Assembly: GCF_022637555.1 (NCBI RefSeq)
Contig: NZ_CP093342.1
Location: forward strand, 682,001-746,000
Origin: Microbacterium sp. H1-D42
GTDB lineage: Bacteria > Actinomycetota > Actinomycetes > Actinomycetales > Microbacteriaceae
Reading direction: 5' to 3'
Length of the DNA stretch: 64,000 nucleotides
The notes beneath the pieces were generated by a model. The model did no database searches. It saw nothing but the letters and a program-made list of their open reading frames with translations, and was not told the origin of the DNA. The position numbers were made by a program, and so were the translations under genes. Shown here one piece after another: positions 8,377 through 17,172 of this stretch; within the stretch, counting starts at the first letter, position 1; the number at the start of each line of letters is the position of its first letter.

Positions 8377-9546
8377 GTGCGCATGCTCTTCTCGACGACG
8401 GGAAACCAGGGGCATTTCGGTCCTCTGGTGTCGCTGGCCCGTGCCGCAGCAGAGGCAGGGCACGACGTGCGGGTGGCGGCACCGGCGTCCTTCGCCGGGA
8501 CAGTGCAGGCCGCCTCCCTCCGCCATGTGCCGTTCGCCGATGCCCCACCCGAACTGATCGGGCCGATCATGGTGACCGTGCCGGCGCTGCCGTTCGACGA
8601 AGCCAACGCGGTCGTGATCCGCGAGGTGTTCGGACGGGTCGATGCGCAGGCGGCGTATCCGGGTCTCGTCAGTGTGATCGATGAGTGGGGCCCCGATCTC
8701 GTCGTGCGGGAGCCGGCTGAAGTCGGCTCACTGGCCGCAGCGGAATCCGCGGGACTGCCTCACGTGCAGGTGGCGATCGGGATGGCCGAGATGGCGCGGC
8801 TCTTCGCCGATCACCTGGCGGGCCCGCTCGCAGAGCTGAGCAGGGGAGCTGGGCTGGCGGAGGCGGCACTGACGGCTGCGCTCGCCGCGGAGCCCGTGCT
8901 GAGTTCGGTGCCGGAGCCGCTGGACCTCGCCGGCGACGACGCGTACGATCCCGCAGGCGTCGCGTTCCGCTACCGCGATGAGCTGGGTGCAACTCCACCA
9001 CAGCCGCTGCCCCGCTGGGGCGATCCAGCGCTGCCACTGGTCTACGTCACCTTCGGCTCCGTGACTGGATCACTCCCACCGTTCGCCGGCGTCTTCCGGC
9101 AGGCGCTGGATGGCCTCGCCGACCTGCCGGTGCGCGTGCTGATGACGGTCGGCCATCGAGTCGACATCGCAGGGCTCGGTGCTGTGCCGCCCCACGCGCG
9201 AGTCGAGGCGTGGTGGCCGCAGGCCGACGTCCTCAGCCAGGCTGCGCTGGTGCTGGGCCACGGCGGATTCGGCACCACGATGGGCGCCCTCTCGGCGGGT
9301 GTTCCGCAGGTGGTCGCCCCCATCTTCACCACCGACCAGGTCATCAACGCGCGACATGTCGCCGCCATCGGCGCCGGACGCGACGTGGAACCAGGGGCGG
9401 ATGCTGTGATCCGCGCCTGCAGAGAGGTGATGGCCGTGCTCGGAGATCCGGCGTATCGCGAGGTCGCAGAATCGGTGGCGGCTGCCATCGACGCCCTGCC
9501 GTCGGTCGAGCAGGCAGTGAGGTTCCTCGAGAGTGCGACCCGCTAG
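8377..9546 (+). CDS. UGT/MGT-like glycosyltransferase (GT1 family)
   Basis: 389 aa, GT-B fold. The N-terminal domain begins MRMLFSTTGNQGHFGPLVSLA, typical of acceptor-binding halves. The C-terminal donor domain carries WWPQADVLSQAALVLGHGGFGTTMGALSAGVPQV followed by a DQ pair, the GT1 nucleotide-sugar signature. Members glycosylate small hydrophobic molecules such as macrolides or polyphenols; acceptor and sugar cannot be read here. It is a single gene with no biosynthetic neighbours, which favours xenobiotic or antibiotic detoxification. A GTG start just after a possible -10 suggests a leaderless mRNA; the ATG at 8383 is the alternative. Confidence 0.85.
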   Translation: MRMLFSTTGNQGHFGPLVSLARAAAEAGHDVRVAAPASFAGTVQAASLRHVPFADAPPELIGPIMVTVPALPFDEANAVVIREVFGRVDAQAAYPGLVSVIDEWGPDLVVREPAEVGSLAAAESAGLPHVQVAIGMAEMARLFADHLAGPLAELSRGAGLAEAALTAALAAEPVLSSVPEPLDLAGDDAYDPAGVAFRYRDELGATPPQPLPRWGDPALPLVYVTFGSVTGSLPPFAGVFRQALDGLADLPVRVLMTVGHRVDIAGLGAVPPHARVEAWWPQADVLSQAALVLGHGGFGTTMGALSAGVPQVVAPIFTTDQVINARHVAAIGAGRDVEPGADAVIRACREVMAVLGDPAYREVAESVAAAIDALPSVEQAVRFLESATR

Positions 9547-9606
9547 CCAGGCCGCTGCGAGGTGATCTCGCACCGCGAATCTGTCGGCGGGGCGAGTGTC
9601 AGCGAT

Positions 9607-10407
9607 TCAGCTGGCGTCGTTCCACGACCAGATGTCGTCGCCGCGCAGCGTGGCATCCGCGCCGCCGTCGTCGTAGATGATCTGCCCGGCCATGTGCGTG
9701 TTCTCCACGCTGGTCAGCCAGATCAGCAGGTGCGCGATCGACTCAGGCGGCTGGTGGTAGTTGAGGGGCATCGGCACGGCAGCATCCACCATCTTCGCGC
9801 CCTCTGGCGTCGACAGCAGTCCCTCGGTCATCGGCGTGAGCACGGTGCCGGGCGCGACGCCGTTGACCGGGATGCCGTTGCCTGCCCACTCGGGCGTGAT
9901 CGATGCGCGGCGCACCCAGCGTGCCAGCGCGCGCTTCGACGACGGGTAGACGAGGTAGCCAAGCTCGGGGCCCTGCTCGGCGAGGTCGGCGGCGATCTGC
10001 TTCGCCTTCTCCTCGTCGCCGGCGAGAGCGGCCTCGACCATATCGGCCGAGTTCGGCTGCAGGGATGCCATCGACGAGACCACTGCGACGCGCGGCGCAT
10101 CCGACTTCACGAGCCCTGGAAGCAGCTCGTCGAGCAGCTCGGTGACGCCGAAGTAATTGATGGCGATGGTCGCGGGGATGGGGGCTGCGATGCCGGCGCA
10201 GGCGATGACGGCGTCGATGGTGCCGCCGGCCAGTTCGAGCGCCTTGGCTGCGGCATCCTTCCGTCCCTGCGGACCGGACAGATCGGCTTCCACCTCGGCC
10301 CCGCGCAGGTCGATGCCGATCACTGTGTCGCCACGCTCGCGCAGGATCTTCGCGGTGGTGGCGCCGATTCCTGATGCGGATCCGGTGACGACGTAGGTGC
10401 GGGTCAT
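9607..10407 (-). CDS. Short-chain dehydrogenase, 3-alpha-hydroxysteroid-dehydrogenase-like
   Basis: 266 aa NAD(P)-dependent oxidoreductase. It has the cofactor motif TGSASGIG, the acidic segment GIDLRGAEVEADLSGPQGRK, which closely resembles Comamonas HsdA as I recall it, catalytic Ser in VVSSMAS and the YxxxK pair in VYPSSK. The ATG at 10407 has GAAGGAG five bases upstream. It is downstream of the GntR gene on the same strand and divergent from the sugar operon, so a sugar-acid or alcohol substrate in that pathway is as plausible as a steroid. Substrate unknown. Confidence 0.85.
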   Translation of the reverse strand: MTRTYVVTGSASGIGATTAKILRERGDTVIGIDLRGAEVEADLSGPQGRKDAAAKALELAGGTIDAVIACAGIAAPIPATIAINYFGVTELLDELLPGLVKSDAPRVAVVSSMASLQPNSADMVEAALAGDEEKAKQIAADLAEQGPELGYLVYPSSKRALARWVRRASITPEWAGNGIPVNGVAPGTVLTPMTEGLLSTPEGAKMVDAAVPMPLNYHQPPESIAHLLIWLTSVENTHMAGQIIYDDGGADATLRGDDIWSWNDAS

Positions 10408-10575
10408 GACTACTCCTTCAGTCGATGCGGGCTGTTCTCCCGCATATCCATGCTTGCCAACAGACCAGCCGTCCGCAACGCCCCGGGGCCGGGACAATGC
10501 CGGTGGCGACCTCAGCTGCCTCTCAGCGGCTGTCCGCCTTGCGATGGTTTGCGCGGTGCGGGGCTTCCGACGAGG

Positions 10576-11253
10576 TCAGCGGTCGAACTTGAGCAGCAGT
10601 CTCGAGCGGGAGCGCTCGACATGCGTTCGCATCGCACGCTCGGCCTTCTTCGCGTCGCCCTCGGCGATGGCCTCGACGATGCGCGCGTGCTCATCGACTG
10701 TGTCAGGCACGTACGTGCCGGTGTACGACAGGCGATACGTGTGCAGGTGACAGTGCGTGCGGTTGTACGCGGTGTGTGCGGTCGCGTTGCGAGCCGAGCG
10801 GAAGACCAGATCGTGCAGACGAACATCGTGCTGCGAGAGCAGCGCATATGCATCCGGCTCGTCGATGGCACCGCGGGCGCGAGCGACCTCATCCTGGAGG
10901 GCCCGGACGTCGGTATCGGAGCGACGGGTCGCCGCGTGCCCTGCTGTGCCCGGTTCGAGCAGCAAGCGCAGCTCGAACAGTTCGCCCAGCTGCGCAGGGT
11001 CGAGCAGGTCGGTTGTGCGATAGCCCTTGAGGGGATGCTTCTCGACGAGCCCATCCGATTCCAGGCGTGCGAGCGCCTCGCGCACCGGAGTGGGGGACAC
11101 ACCGAAGCGTCGCGCGAGTTCGCCGGCGTTCACTCGGGCGCTGGGAGGCAGAGTGCCGTCGAGAACCGCCTGCTGCAGCACTGAGTACACCTCGTCTGCC
11201 AGCATCACGCGAGCTGTGGCCCCGAGTGTGGGGAGTGCGTCCAAGGTCGACAT
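10576..11253 (-). CDS. GntR-family transcriptional regulator, FCD type
   Basis: 225 aa. The N-terminal winged helix contains LARRFGVSPTPVREALARLESDGLV at about residues 45-70; the all-helical FCD effector domain follows, with the metal-ligand candidates Asp and His in LSQHDVRLHDLVF and a late His in RTHVERSR. The ATG at 11253 has GGAGG five bases upstream; a GTG two codons earlier is less well placed. It is transcribed away from the sugar operon, and an inverted repeat sits in the shared promoter, so it is the probable repressor of that operon, responding to a sugar-acid intermediate. Confidence 0.9.
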   Translation of the reverse strand: MSTLDALPTLGATARVMLADEVYSVLQQAVLDGTLPPSARVNAGELARRFGVSPTPVREALARLESDGLVEKHPLKGYRTTDLLDPAQLGELFELRLLLEPGTAGHAATRRSDTDVRALQDEVARARGAIDEPDAYALLSQHDVRLHDLVFRSARNATAHTAYNRTHCHLHTYRLSYTGTYVPDTVDEHARIVEAIAEGDAKKAERAMRTHVERSRSRLLLKFDR

Positions 11254-11305
11254 CTTCACCTCCGGGTTGACAGCGTCGTTGTAATCGGCAAGTCTAGCCT
11301 CACCC

Positions 11306-11325
11306 GAAGATCAAATACGATCTTC
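11306..11325. promoter_or_regulatory. Candidate GntR operator, 7-bp inverted repeat
   Basis: gaagatc, six bases, gatcttc, in the AT-rich divergent region between the GntR gene and the sugar operon. The loop contains tacgat, a plausible -10 for the plus-strand operon, so binding would block transcription. Assignment to this GntR protein is inference from position. Confidence 0.5.
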
Positions 11326-11343
11326 TAAATCTGAAATCACATC

Positions 11344-11370
11344 GAATGCACACCCGCACCGGATGCATTC
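11344..11370. promoter_or_regulatory. Second inverted repeat in the sugar-operon leader
   Basis: gaatgca at 11344-11350 and tgcattc at 11364-11370, 13 bases apart, just before the ribosome site of the binding-protein gene. It may be an additional operator or an mRNA hairpin. Confidence 0.35.
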
Positions 11371-11392
11371 CCACACAGATGGAGACTCGAAG

Positions 11393-12454
11393 ATGAGCGC
11401 AAAGACAGGTACCCGCATCGCCGTCGCCGCAGCCGCGGCAGCGCTGCTGTTCGGCTTGACGGGATGCACGACGCCCGCAGACAACGGCGGCGGTGATGAC
11501 TCCGCAGCATCCGGTGACCTCGGCTCCGTCAAGGTGGCGCTCGTCTCCGGCGGCGCACACCCCTACTTCCAGCCCTGGGCCGACGCCGGCGCGCAGGCCG
11601 TCGAGGACTTCGGCATCAGCGATGTCACGTTCAACGAGACCGCCGAATGGGACCAGACCAAGCAGAACGACGTCATCAATTCACTGGCGGCGAACGGATA
11701 CAACGCATTCGGTGTCTTCGGCGTCTCGCCCACCGACATCAACTCGACGTTCCAGCGGCTGAAGGACTCCGATCTCGCGGTCGGATCGATCGGCTCGTGC
11801 CCGGCCGGTGACGAGAACCTCGCCGACTTCTGCCTGTCGACCGACACGGAAGAGGCCGCCTACCAGGCTGCCGTCGCCGCGATCGAGGCGATCGGCGGCG
11901 AGGGCAACATCGTCCACATGACCGGCAACAACGTCGACTCCAACACGCAGCGCCGCATCAAGGGTGTCGAGCGTGCGGTCGCCGAGACCGACGGTGCCGT
12001 GACCCTGTTGCAGAACATCACCGATGTCGACACCGACCTCGCGACCGCGCAGAAGGCAGCATCCGACCTGCTCGCCGCCAGCGGCTCGGAGATCCAGGCC
12101 ATCGTGACGACCGCATACAACCCGGCAGTCGCGTCCGCTGAGGCGATCGCCGAGGCGGGCCTCTCGATCCAGCTCGTCGCCATCGACGACGACGCCACGA
12201 TCCTCGACGGCATCCGCGACGGCTCGGTCTACGGCACCGTCGCGCAGAACCCGGCCGGCCAGGCATACGTGGGCAGCTGGGTGCTCGCCCAGCTCGCCAG
12301 CGGCAACTGCACAGTCAACGAGCCCGGCGTGATCGTCGACTCCGGCTCGTTCGTCGTCACCAAGGACAACGTCGACACGTACGACGACGAGCGCTCGGCC
12401 TTCGCCGACACCGTGATGAAGAAGTTCGAGTCCGAGCTGCTCACCTGCAAGTGA
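11393..12454 (+). CDS. Sugar-binding lipoprotein (periplasmic binding protein type 1, RbsB/XylF-like)
   Basis: 353 aa. Signal peptide with lipobox LTGC at about residue 23, followed by a Gly/Asp linker and an RbsB-like fold (VKVALVSGGAHPYFQPWADAGAQ, CLSTDTEEAAYQAA, QNPAGQAYVGSW). The ATG at 11393 has GGAG eight bases upstream; an ATG 30 bp earlier is in frame but lacks a good ribosome site and would bury the signal peptide. First gene of a seven-gene operon whose other genes are a deoxyhexose-type dehydrogenase, mutarotase and dehydratase, so the ligand is probably a monosaccharide such as L-fucose or L-rhamnose. Confidence 0.92.
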   Translation: MSAKTGTRIAVAAAAAALLFGLTGCTTPADNGGGDDSAASGDLGSVKVALVSGGAHPYFQPWADAGAQAVEDFGISDVTFNETAEWDQTKQNDVINSLAANGYNAFGVFGVSPTDINSTFQRLKDSDLAVGSIGSCPAGDENLADFCLSTDTEEAAYQAAVAAIEAIGGEGNIVHMTGNNVDSNTQRRIKGVERAVAETDGAVTLLQNITDVDTDLATAQKAASDLLAASGSEIQAIVTTAYNPAVASAEAIAEAGLSIQLVAIDDDATILDGIRDGSVYGTVAQNPAGQAYVGSWVLAQLASGNCTVNEPGVIVDSGSFVVTKDNVDTYDDERSAFADTVMKKFESELLTCK

Positions 12455-12486
12455 CGCGAACGCACTGAGAAGGAACAGGAACACCC

Positions 12487-13578
12487 ATGGCCAGCAGGAT
12501 CACCGCAGCACGAGCATTCCTCGTGGATGTCGCCGTCGAGACCGTCCGCACGGATGCCGTGCAGAGCTTCCTCAAGCAGGAGACGATCTTCGTCGAGATC
12601 ACCACGGAGGACGGCCTGAGCGGCCTCGGGTACTCCTACACGATCGGAACAGGAGGTCGCGCGGTGCTGTCGATGCTGCGCGACCACCTGGTTCCGCAAT
12701 TGGTCGGTCTTGACTCCGACCGCATCGAGGCGGTGTGGTTCCAGCTGTTCGCGTCGACGCGTGCGACCACCACCGGCGCCATCACATCGCTCGCGCTGGC
12801 CGCGGTCGACACCGCCCTGTGGGACATCGCCGCAAAGCGCTCAGGTCTGCCGCTCTGGCGTCTGGCCGGCGGCTTCCGCCGAGACGTCCCGCTCTACGAC
12901 ACGGAAGGCGGCTGGCTGCACCTCCCCACCGAAGACCTCGTCGCGGGTGCCCTCGCCTCGAAGGCGAACGGCCTCTCCGGCGTGAAGCTGAAGATCGGCA
13001 AGCCCACCGGTCACGAAGACCTCGAGCGGCTGAGCGCAGTGCGCGCCGCCGTCGGCGGCAACTTCGACATCATGGTCGACGCCAACCAGTCGATGACCTC
13101 GACCGAGGCGATCCGCCGCGCACGCCAGTTCGACGGACTCGACCTCGCGTGGATCGAAGAGCCGCTCCCGGCCGACGACATCGAGGGGCACGTCCGACTC
13201 GCGGCATCCACCGCCACCCCGATCGCCGTGGGCGAGTCGATGTACTCCGCCGCCCAGTTCCGTGAGTACCTCGACCGCGGCGCGGCCGGCATCGTCCAGG
13301 TCGACGTCGCCAGGGTCGGCGGGATCACGCCTTGGCTCAAGGTCGCGCACCTCGCCGAGACGTTCAACGTGCACGTCTGCCCGCACTTCCTGATGGAGCT
13401 GCACGTCAGCCTCGTCGCCGCCGTTCCGAACGGTCGCTACGTCGAGCACATCCCGCAGCTGCGGGCCATCACCCGCACCGAGATGGAGATCGCCGACGGC
13501 CGCGCACTGGCCCCCGAGACGGTCGGCCTCGGCATCGACTGGGATCGGGACGCGATGGAAGATCGGATCGTGGAATGA
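12487..13578 (+). CDS. Enolase-superfamily sugar-acid dehydratase (mandelate racemase subgroup)
   Basis: 363 aa. It has the capping domain, then a TIM barrel with the base motif KLKIG (KxK), metal ligands Asp in MVDANQS, Glu in WIEEPL and Glu in VGESMYS, then Asp in QVDVARVGG and the CPHF His near residue 298, i.e. a complete set for the MR subgroup. Such enzymes dehydrate sugar acids to 2-keto-3-deoxy acids; in this operon the likely substrate is L-fuconate or L-rhamnonate, but it is shorter than classical L-fuconate dehydratase (about 430 aa), so specificity is open. It overlaps the next gene by 4 bp. Confidence 0.88.
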   Translation: MASRITAARAFLVDVAVETVRTDAVQSFLKQETIFVEITTEDGLSGLGYSYTIGTGGRAVLSMLRDHLVPQLVGLDSDRIEAVWFQLFASTRATTTGAITSLALAAVDTALWDIAAKRSGLPLWRLAGGFRRDVPLYDTEGGWLHLPTEDLVAGALASKANGLSGVKLKIGKPTGHEDLERLSAVRAAVGGNFDIMVDANQSMTSTEAIRRARQFDGLDLAWIEEPLPADDIEGHVRLAASTATPIAVGESMYSAAQFREYLDRGAAGIVQVDVARVGGITPWLKVAHLAETFNVHVCPHFLMELHVSLVAAVPNGRYVEHIPQLRAITRTEMEIADGRALAPETVGLGIDWDRDAMEDRIVE

Positions 13579-14657
13579 GCGATCGCCTCTCGCGCGCGGT
13601 GCGCACCGAGCTGCACTCGCCCCGGCCTGTACTGCTCGCGCTCATCATCGTGCTGGTCGTGGTCTTCGCCATCCTGAAGCCATCATTCCTCAACGGCCCG
13701 TTCGTGATCGCACCGCTGCTGACCTCGATCTCGATCTTCACGATCGTGGGCCTGTCGCAGATGGTGGCGCTCTCGATCGGGCACATGAACATCGCAGTCG
13801 GACAGATGGCGGGCATCGGCGCACTCGTCGCAGGCGTCTCGTTCGACAAGCTCGGCATGCCGTTCCTCGTCGGACTCGTGCTCGGCTGCGCGGCCGGTGC
13901 AGCCGTCGGTGCGTTCGCGGGGTGGGTGATCGCCCGCACCGGCGTCAACTCGTTCATCGTGACTCTCGCGCTGAGCTTCAGCCTGATGGGCCTCATCCCC
14001 ACGCTGTACGAAATGTGGAGCACCGGCAACGCGTTCACCACGAAGCCGGACGGGCTCGAGGCCATCGGCCGCGGGACATTCGCCGACTTCTGCATCGGCG
14101 GCGTCTGCGGCACCAACGCCGTGCCGCTGATCATCCTCCCAGCGCTCGCGGCGTCGGTCGTCGTCTGGTACTTCTACTCCAGCACCCGACTCGGGCGGGA
14201 GGTGCTCGTCACGGGAAGCAACGTCGATGCGGCGGAGCTGTCGGGCGTGCCGACCGGGCGACGGATCATCCTCGCCCATGGGCTTTCGGGTCTGCTCGCA
14301 GCGCTCGCGGGCATCCTGCTCGGAGCGAGCACCGGCTCGTTCACCCCTGGAATCGGCGGCGAGTTCATGCTGCCATCGTTCCTCGGACCGATTCTCGGAG
14401 GCACGCTGCTCGCCGGCGGCGCCGTGTCGGTCGTCGGCACGGTGCTCGGCATCACGCTGACATCCGTCATCCGCAAGGGACTCGAGCTGTTCGGCGTGGG
14501 CCTTGAGGCTTTGAACGTGCTGCTCGGTGCCATCCTGATCGTCGCGCTGGCCACCGATCGGCTGCGCCTGCTGTTCACCCGAAAGCGTCCCCCGAGTGAG
14601 AAGGTCTCGGCCGCCGAGCTCGCGACAGAACTCAACGAATCCGAGGTGGCACGATGA
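13575..14657 (+). CDS. Sugar ABC transporter permease 1 (RbsC-like)
   Basis: 360 aa membrane subunit of a CUT2-type importer, with about 10 hydrophobic segments and the family stretch GTNAVPLIILPALAASVVVWYF then RLGREVLVTGSNVDAAELSGVPTGRR, which is the ATPase-contact loop. The ATG at 13575 overlaps the dehydratase stop (ATGA); the frame is open much further upstream, but that part is a shadow of the dehydratase gene. Works with permease 2 as a heterodimer. Confidence 0.92.
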   Translation: MSDRLSRAVRTELHSPRPVLLALIIVLVVVFAILKPSFLNGPFVIAPLLTSISIFTIVGLSQMVALSIGHMNIAVGQMAGIGALVAGVSFDKLGMPFLVGLVLGCAAGAAVGAFAGWVIARTGVNSFIVTLALSFSLMGLIPTLYEMWSTGNAFTTKPDGLEAIGRGTFADFCIGGVCGTNAVPLIILPALAASVVVWYFYSSTRLGREVLVTGSNVDAAELSGVPTGRRIILAHGLSGLLAALAGILLGASTGSFTPGIGGEFMLPSFLGPILGGTLLAGGAVSVVGTVLGITLTSVIRKGLELFGVGLEALNVLLGAILIVALATDRLRLLFTRKRPPSEKVSAAELATELNESEVAR

Positions 14658-15658
14658 AGCGGATCATCAGCACGAACAACCTCCTGCTGCTGGGTGTCGT
14701 CCTCGTCGGCGCGGCGTTCCTCGCCGTGGTGACATCGGGGCAGTTCCTCGGCCCGGTGTCGATGACGAGCTTCTTCCGCTTCGTCAGCGTGCCGATCCTC
14801 ATCGGCCTCGCCCAGATGGTGACGCTCTGCGTCGGCCAGCTGAACCTCGCAGTCGGTGCCATCGGCGGCGTCGCCGCCTGTCTCTCCGGCGTGATGATCA
14901 CCTCATGGGGCGCACCGCCGTGGATCGGCGCGTTGAGTGCCGTCGTCACCGGTGGCGTGCTCGGCCTCGCGAACGGCCTGCTAGTCATCGGCACCCGGAT
15001 CAACGGCTTCATCATCACTCTCGCCATGTCGCAGATCCTCATCGGCGTGCAGTACGGACTCGTCGGCACCCGAACCCTCTCGAAGAGCGCCTGGCCCGAG
15101 GTCGCCGCGTTCGGTCGGTCCGATGTGTTCGGCATCCCGACGATCTTCCTGCTCACTCTCGGCGTGGCCGTCGTCGTCGCCGTCTTCTTCGCGCAGACCG
15201 TGACGGGGCGTCGGATGCTGGCGAGTGGCGGCAACCCGGTGGCGGCCCAGCTGGCCGGCATCTCGATCGACCGCTCGCTCGTGCTCGCGCACACCATCTC
15301 CGGTCTGCTGTGCGGAGTCGCGGCGTTCGTGAGCATCTCGTTCCTGCCAGGGGTGAACACCACCGTCGGAGGAGACTGGCTGCTGCCCAGCTTCGCCGCA
15401 CCCATCATCGGCGGTGTCGCGCTGGCGGGTGGAACGGTCGCCGTGCTCGGCACCGTGCTCGCGGCAATGGTCGTGCGCCTGGTCGACTCGGCGAGCCCTA
15501 TCTTCCGATTCGACGCGGCCGCAGTGAACTTCGTCGTCGGCGCCGTGGTTCTCGGAACCGTCGCGCTGGGACGACTGCGTGAGGTGCGTGCCGCACGTCG
15601 GGGACTCGAACTTCGGTCGAAACGCGCCGAAGCTGCACTTGCGGAGGCGAAGCGATGA
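14654..15658 (+). CDS. Sugar ABC transporter permease 2 (RbsC-like)
   Basis: 334 aa, with 8-10 hydrophobic segments. It contains the RbsC-type loop TGRRMLASGGNPVAAQLAGIS and ends in a basic tail. ATGA overlap with permease 1 and with the downstream ATPase gene. Two distinct permeases rather than one repeated permease is common in actinobacterial CUT2 systems. Confidence 0.92.
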   Translation: MKRIISTNNLLLLGVVLVGAAFLAVVTSGQFLGPVSMTSFFRFVSVPILIGLAQMVTLCVGQLNLAVGAIGGVAACLSGVMITSWGAPPWIGALSAVVTGGVLGLANGLLVIGTRINGFIITLAMSQILIGVQYGLVGTRTLSKSAWPEVAAFGRSDVFGIPTIFLLTLGVAVVVAVFFAQTVTGRRMLASGGNPVAAQLAGISIDRSLVLAHTISGLLCGVAAFVSISFLPGVNTTVGGDWLLPSFAAPIIGGVALAGGTVAVLGTVLAAMVVRLVDSASPIFRFDAAAVNFVVGAVVLGTVALGRLREVRAARRGLELRSKRAEAALAEAKR

Positions 15659-17172
15659 CCGCGGCACTGGAAGTACGGGCACTGCGCAAGACCTTCCCTG
15701 GGGTCGTCGCGCTGGCCGAGGCGAATCTGCGGGTCGAGCGCGGCTCGATCCACGCGCTGATGGGCGAGAACGGCGCAGGAAAGTCGACGCTCATCAAGAT
15801 CGTCACCGGCGTGCAGCCTGCCGACTCTGGCGAACTGGTCCTGGCCGGCGATACCGTGTCGTTCGCGAATCCACTGGAGGCGATGCAGGCCGGCGTCGGC
15901 GTCGTGCACCAGGAGCGCAACGTCATCCGTGAGTTCACGGTGGGCGAGAACATCGTGCTGTCCCAGATGCCGCGTCGTCTGGGCCGCGTCGATTGGCCGA
16001 CGGTCTGGCGTGAGGCTCAGCGGTGCCTTGATCTGCTGCACCTCGACATCGACCCGCGCACGCCCATGCGCGACCTGTCGGCAGCGCAGACGCAGTTGGT
16101 CGAGATCGCCCGAGGACTCCACCGAGAGGCCACGGTGCTGCTGCTCGACGAACCCACGGCCTCCCTCAGCGTGGACGAGGCCGACCGGCTGTACCGGGTG
16201 GTGCACGACCTCAGCGAGAAGGGCACGGCGATCGTGCTCGTCAGCCACAAGCTCGACGAGGTCTTCGCGCACTGCGACGCGATCACTGTGCTGCGTGACG
16301 GTGCCACGGCGATGGAATCCCAGCCGATCGCCGACACCTCGCGTGACGAGGTGGTCGCACGGATGGTGGGGCGATCGCTGGCAGCGCTCGAGGTCGAGGA
16401 ACGGAGCATCGATCGCTCCGGGACCCCCGCCCTTGAGCTGCGGAAGGTCAGCACCAGCACCGGACACCGCGAGGTGTCGCTGGATGTGCATCCCGGTGAG
16501 ATCGTCGGCATGTACGGCCTCGTCGGCGCCGGGCGCACTGAGCTTGCCCGTGCGATCCTCGGCATCGATCGCGTCACGGCGGGTGATGTTCTCGTACGCG
16601 GCGAGGACGCCCGCATCCGCTCGGTGCGTGATGCGCTGCAGCGTTTCCGGATCGGGTACGTCACCGAGAATCGCAAGGAGGAGGGCGTCTTCCTGCTGCA
16701 ATCGATCACGCGCAACGTCTCGGTGACCATCTGGTCGAAGCTGGCCCGCTTCCTCGGCTTCGTCCCAGGCGCCAGGGAGCGCGCGGTGGTCGACGAATAC
16801 GTCAAGGTGCTCGACATCAAGATCTCCTCGCAGGATCAGCTCGCCGGGCAGCTCTCCGGCGGCAACCAGCAGAAGGTCTCGCTGGCGAAATGGCTGGCGG
16901 CCCAGACCGAGATCCTCATCATCGACGAGCCGACCGTCGGCATCGACGTGCGCACCAAGCGCGCGTTCTACGAGCTGATCTGGCGCCTCGCCGACGAAGG
17001 TCTCGCCATCCTGCTGATCTCGAGCGATCTGGCCGAGATGATCACGCTCGCGGACCGTATCGTGGTCATGGACGAGTTCATCGTCCGCGGTGAAGTGCCC
17101 AACGACCACCGCTATGACAGTGTGAGTCAGGCTGTGATGTCGCACATCCACCGCTCGGAGGCCCCTGTATGA
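15655..17172 (+). CDS. Sugar ABC transporter ATPase, two-domain (RbsA/XylG-like)
   Basis: 505 aa. Domain 1 has Walker A GENGAGKST near residue 38 and Walker B LLLDEPTASL, with the non-canonical signature LSAAQTQL. Domain 2 lacks a true Walker A (YGLVGAGRTEL instead) but keeps LSGGNQQK and ILIIDEPTVGID, the asymmetric arrangement normal for this family. ENRKEEG is also family-typical. ATGA overlaps on both sides give fixed stoichiometry with the permeases. Confidence 0.95.
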   Translation: MTAALEVRALRKTFPGVVALAEANLRVERGSIHALMGENGAGKSTLIKIVTGVQPADSGELVLAGDTVSFANPLEAMQAGVGVVHQERNVIREFTVGENIVLSQMPRRLGRVDWPTVWREAQRCLDLLHLDIDPRTPMRDLSAAQTQLVEIARGLHREATVLLLDEPTASLSVDEADRLYRVVHDLSEKGTAIVLVSHKLDEVFAHCDAITVLRDGATAMESQPIADTSRDEVVARMVGRSLAALEVEERSIDRSGTPALELRKVSTSTGHREVSLDVHPGEIVGMYGLVGAGRTELARAILGIDRVTAGDVLVRGEDARIRSVRDALQRFRIGYVTENRKEEGVFLLQSITRNVSVTIWSKLARFLGFVPGARERAVVDEYVKVLDIKISSQDQLAGQLSGGNQQKVSLAKWLAAQTEILIIDEPTVGIDVRTKRAFYELIWRLADEGLAILLISSDLAEMITLADRIVVMDEFIVRGEVPNDHRYDSVSQAVMSHIHRSEAPV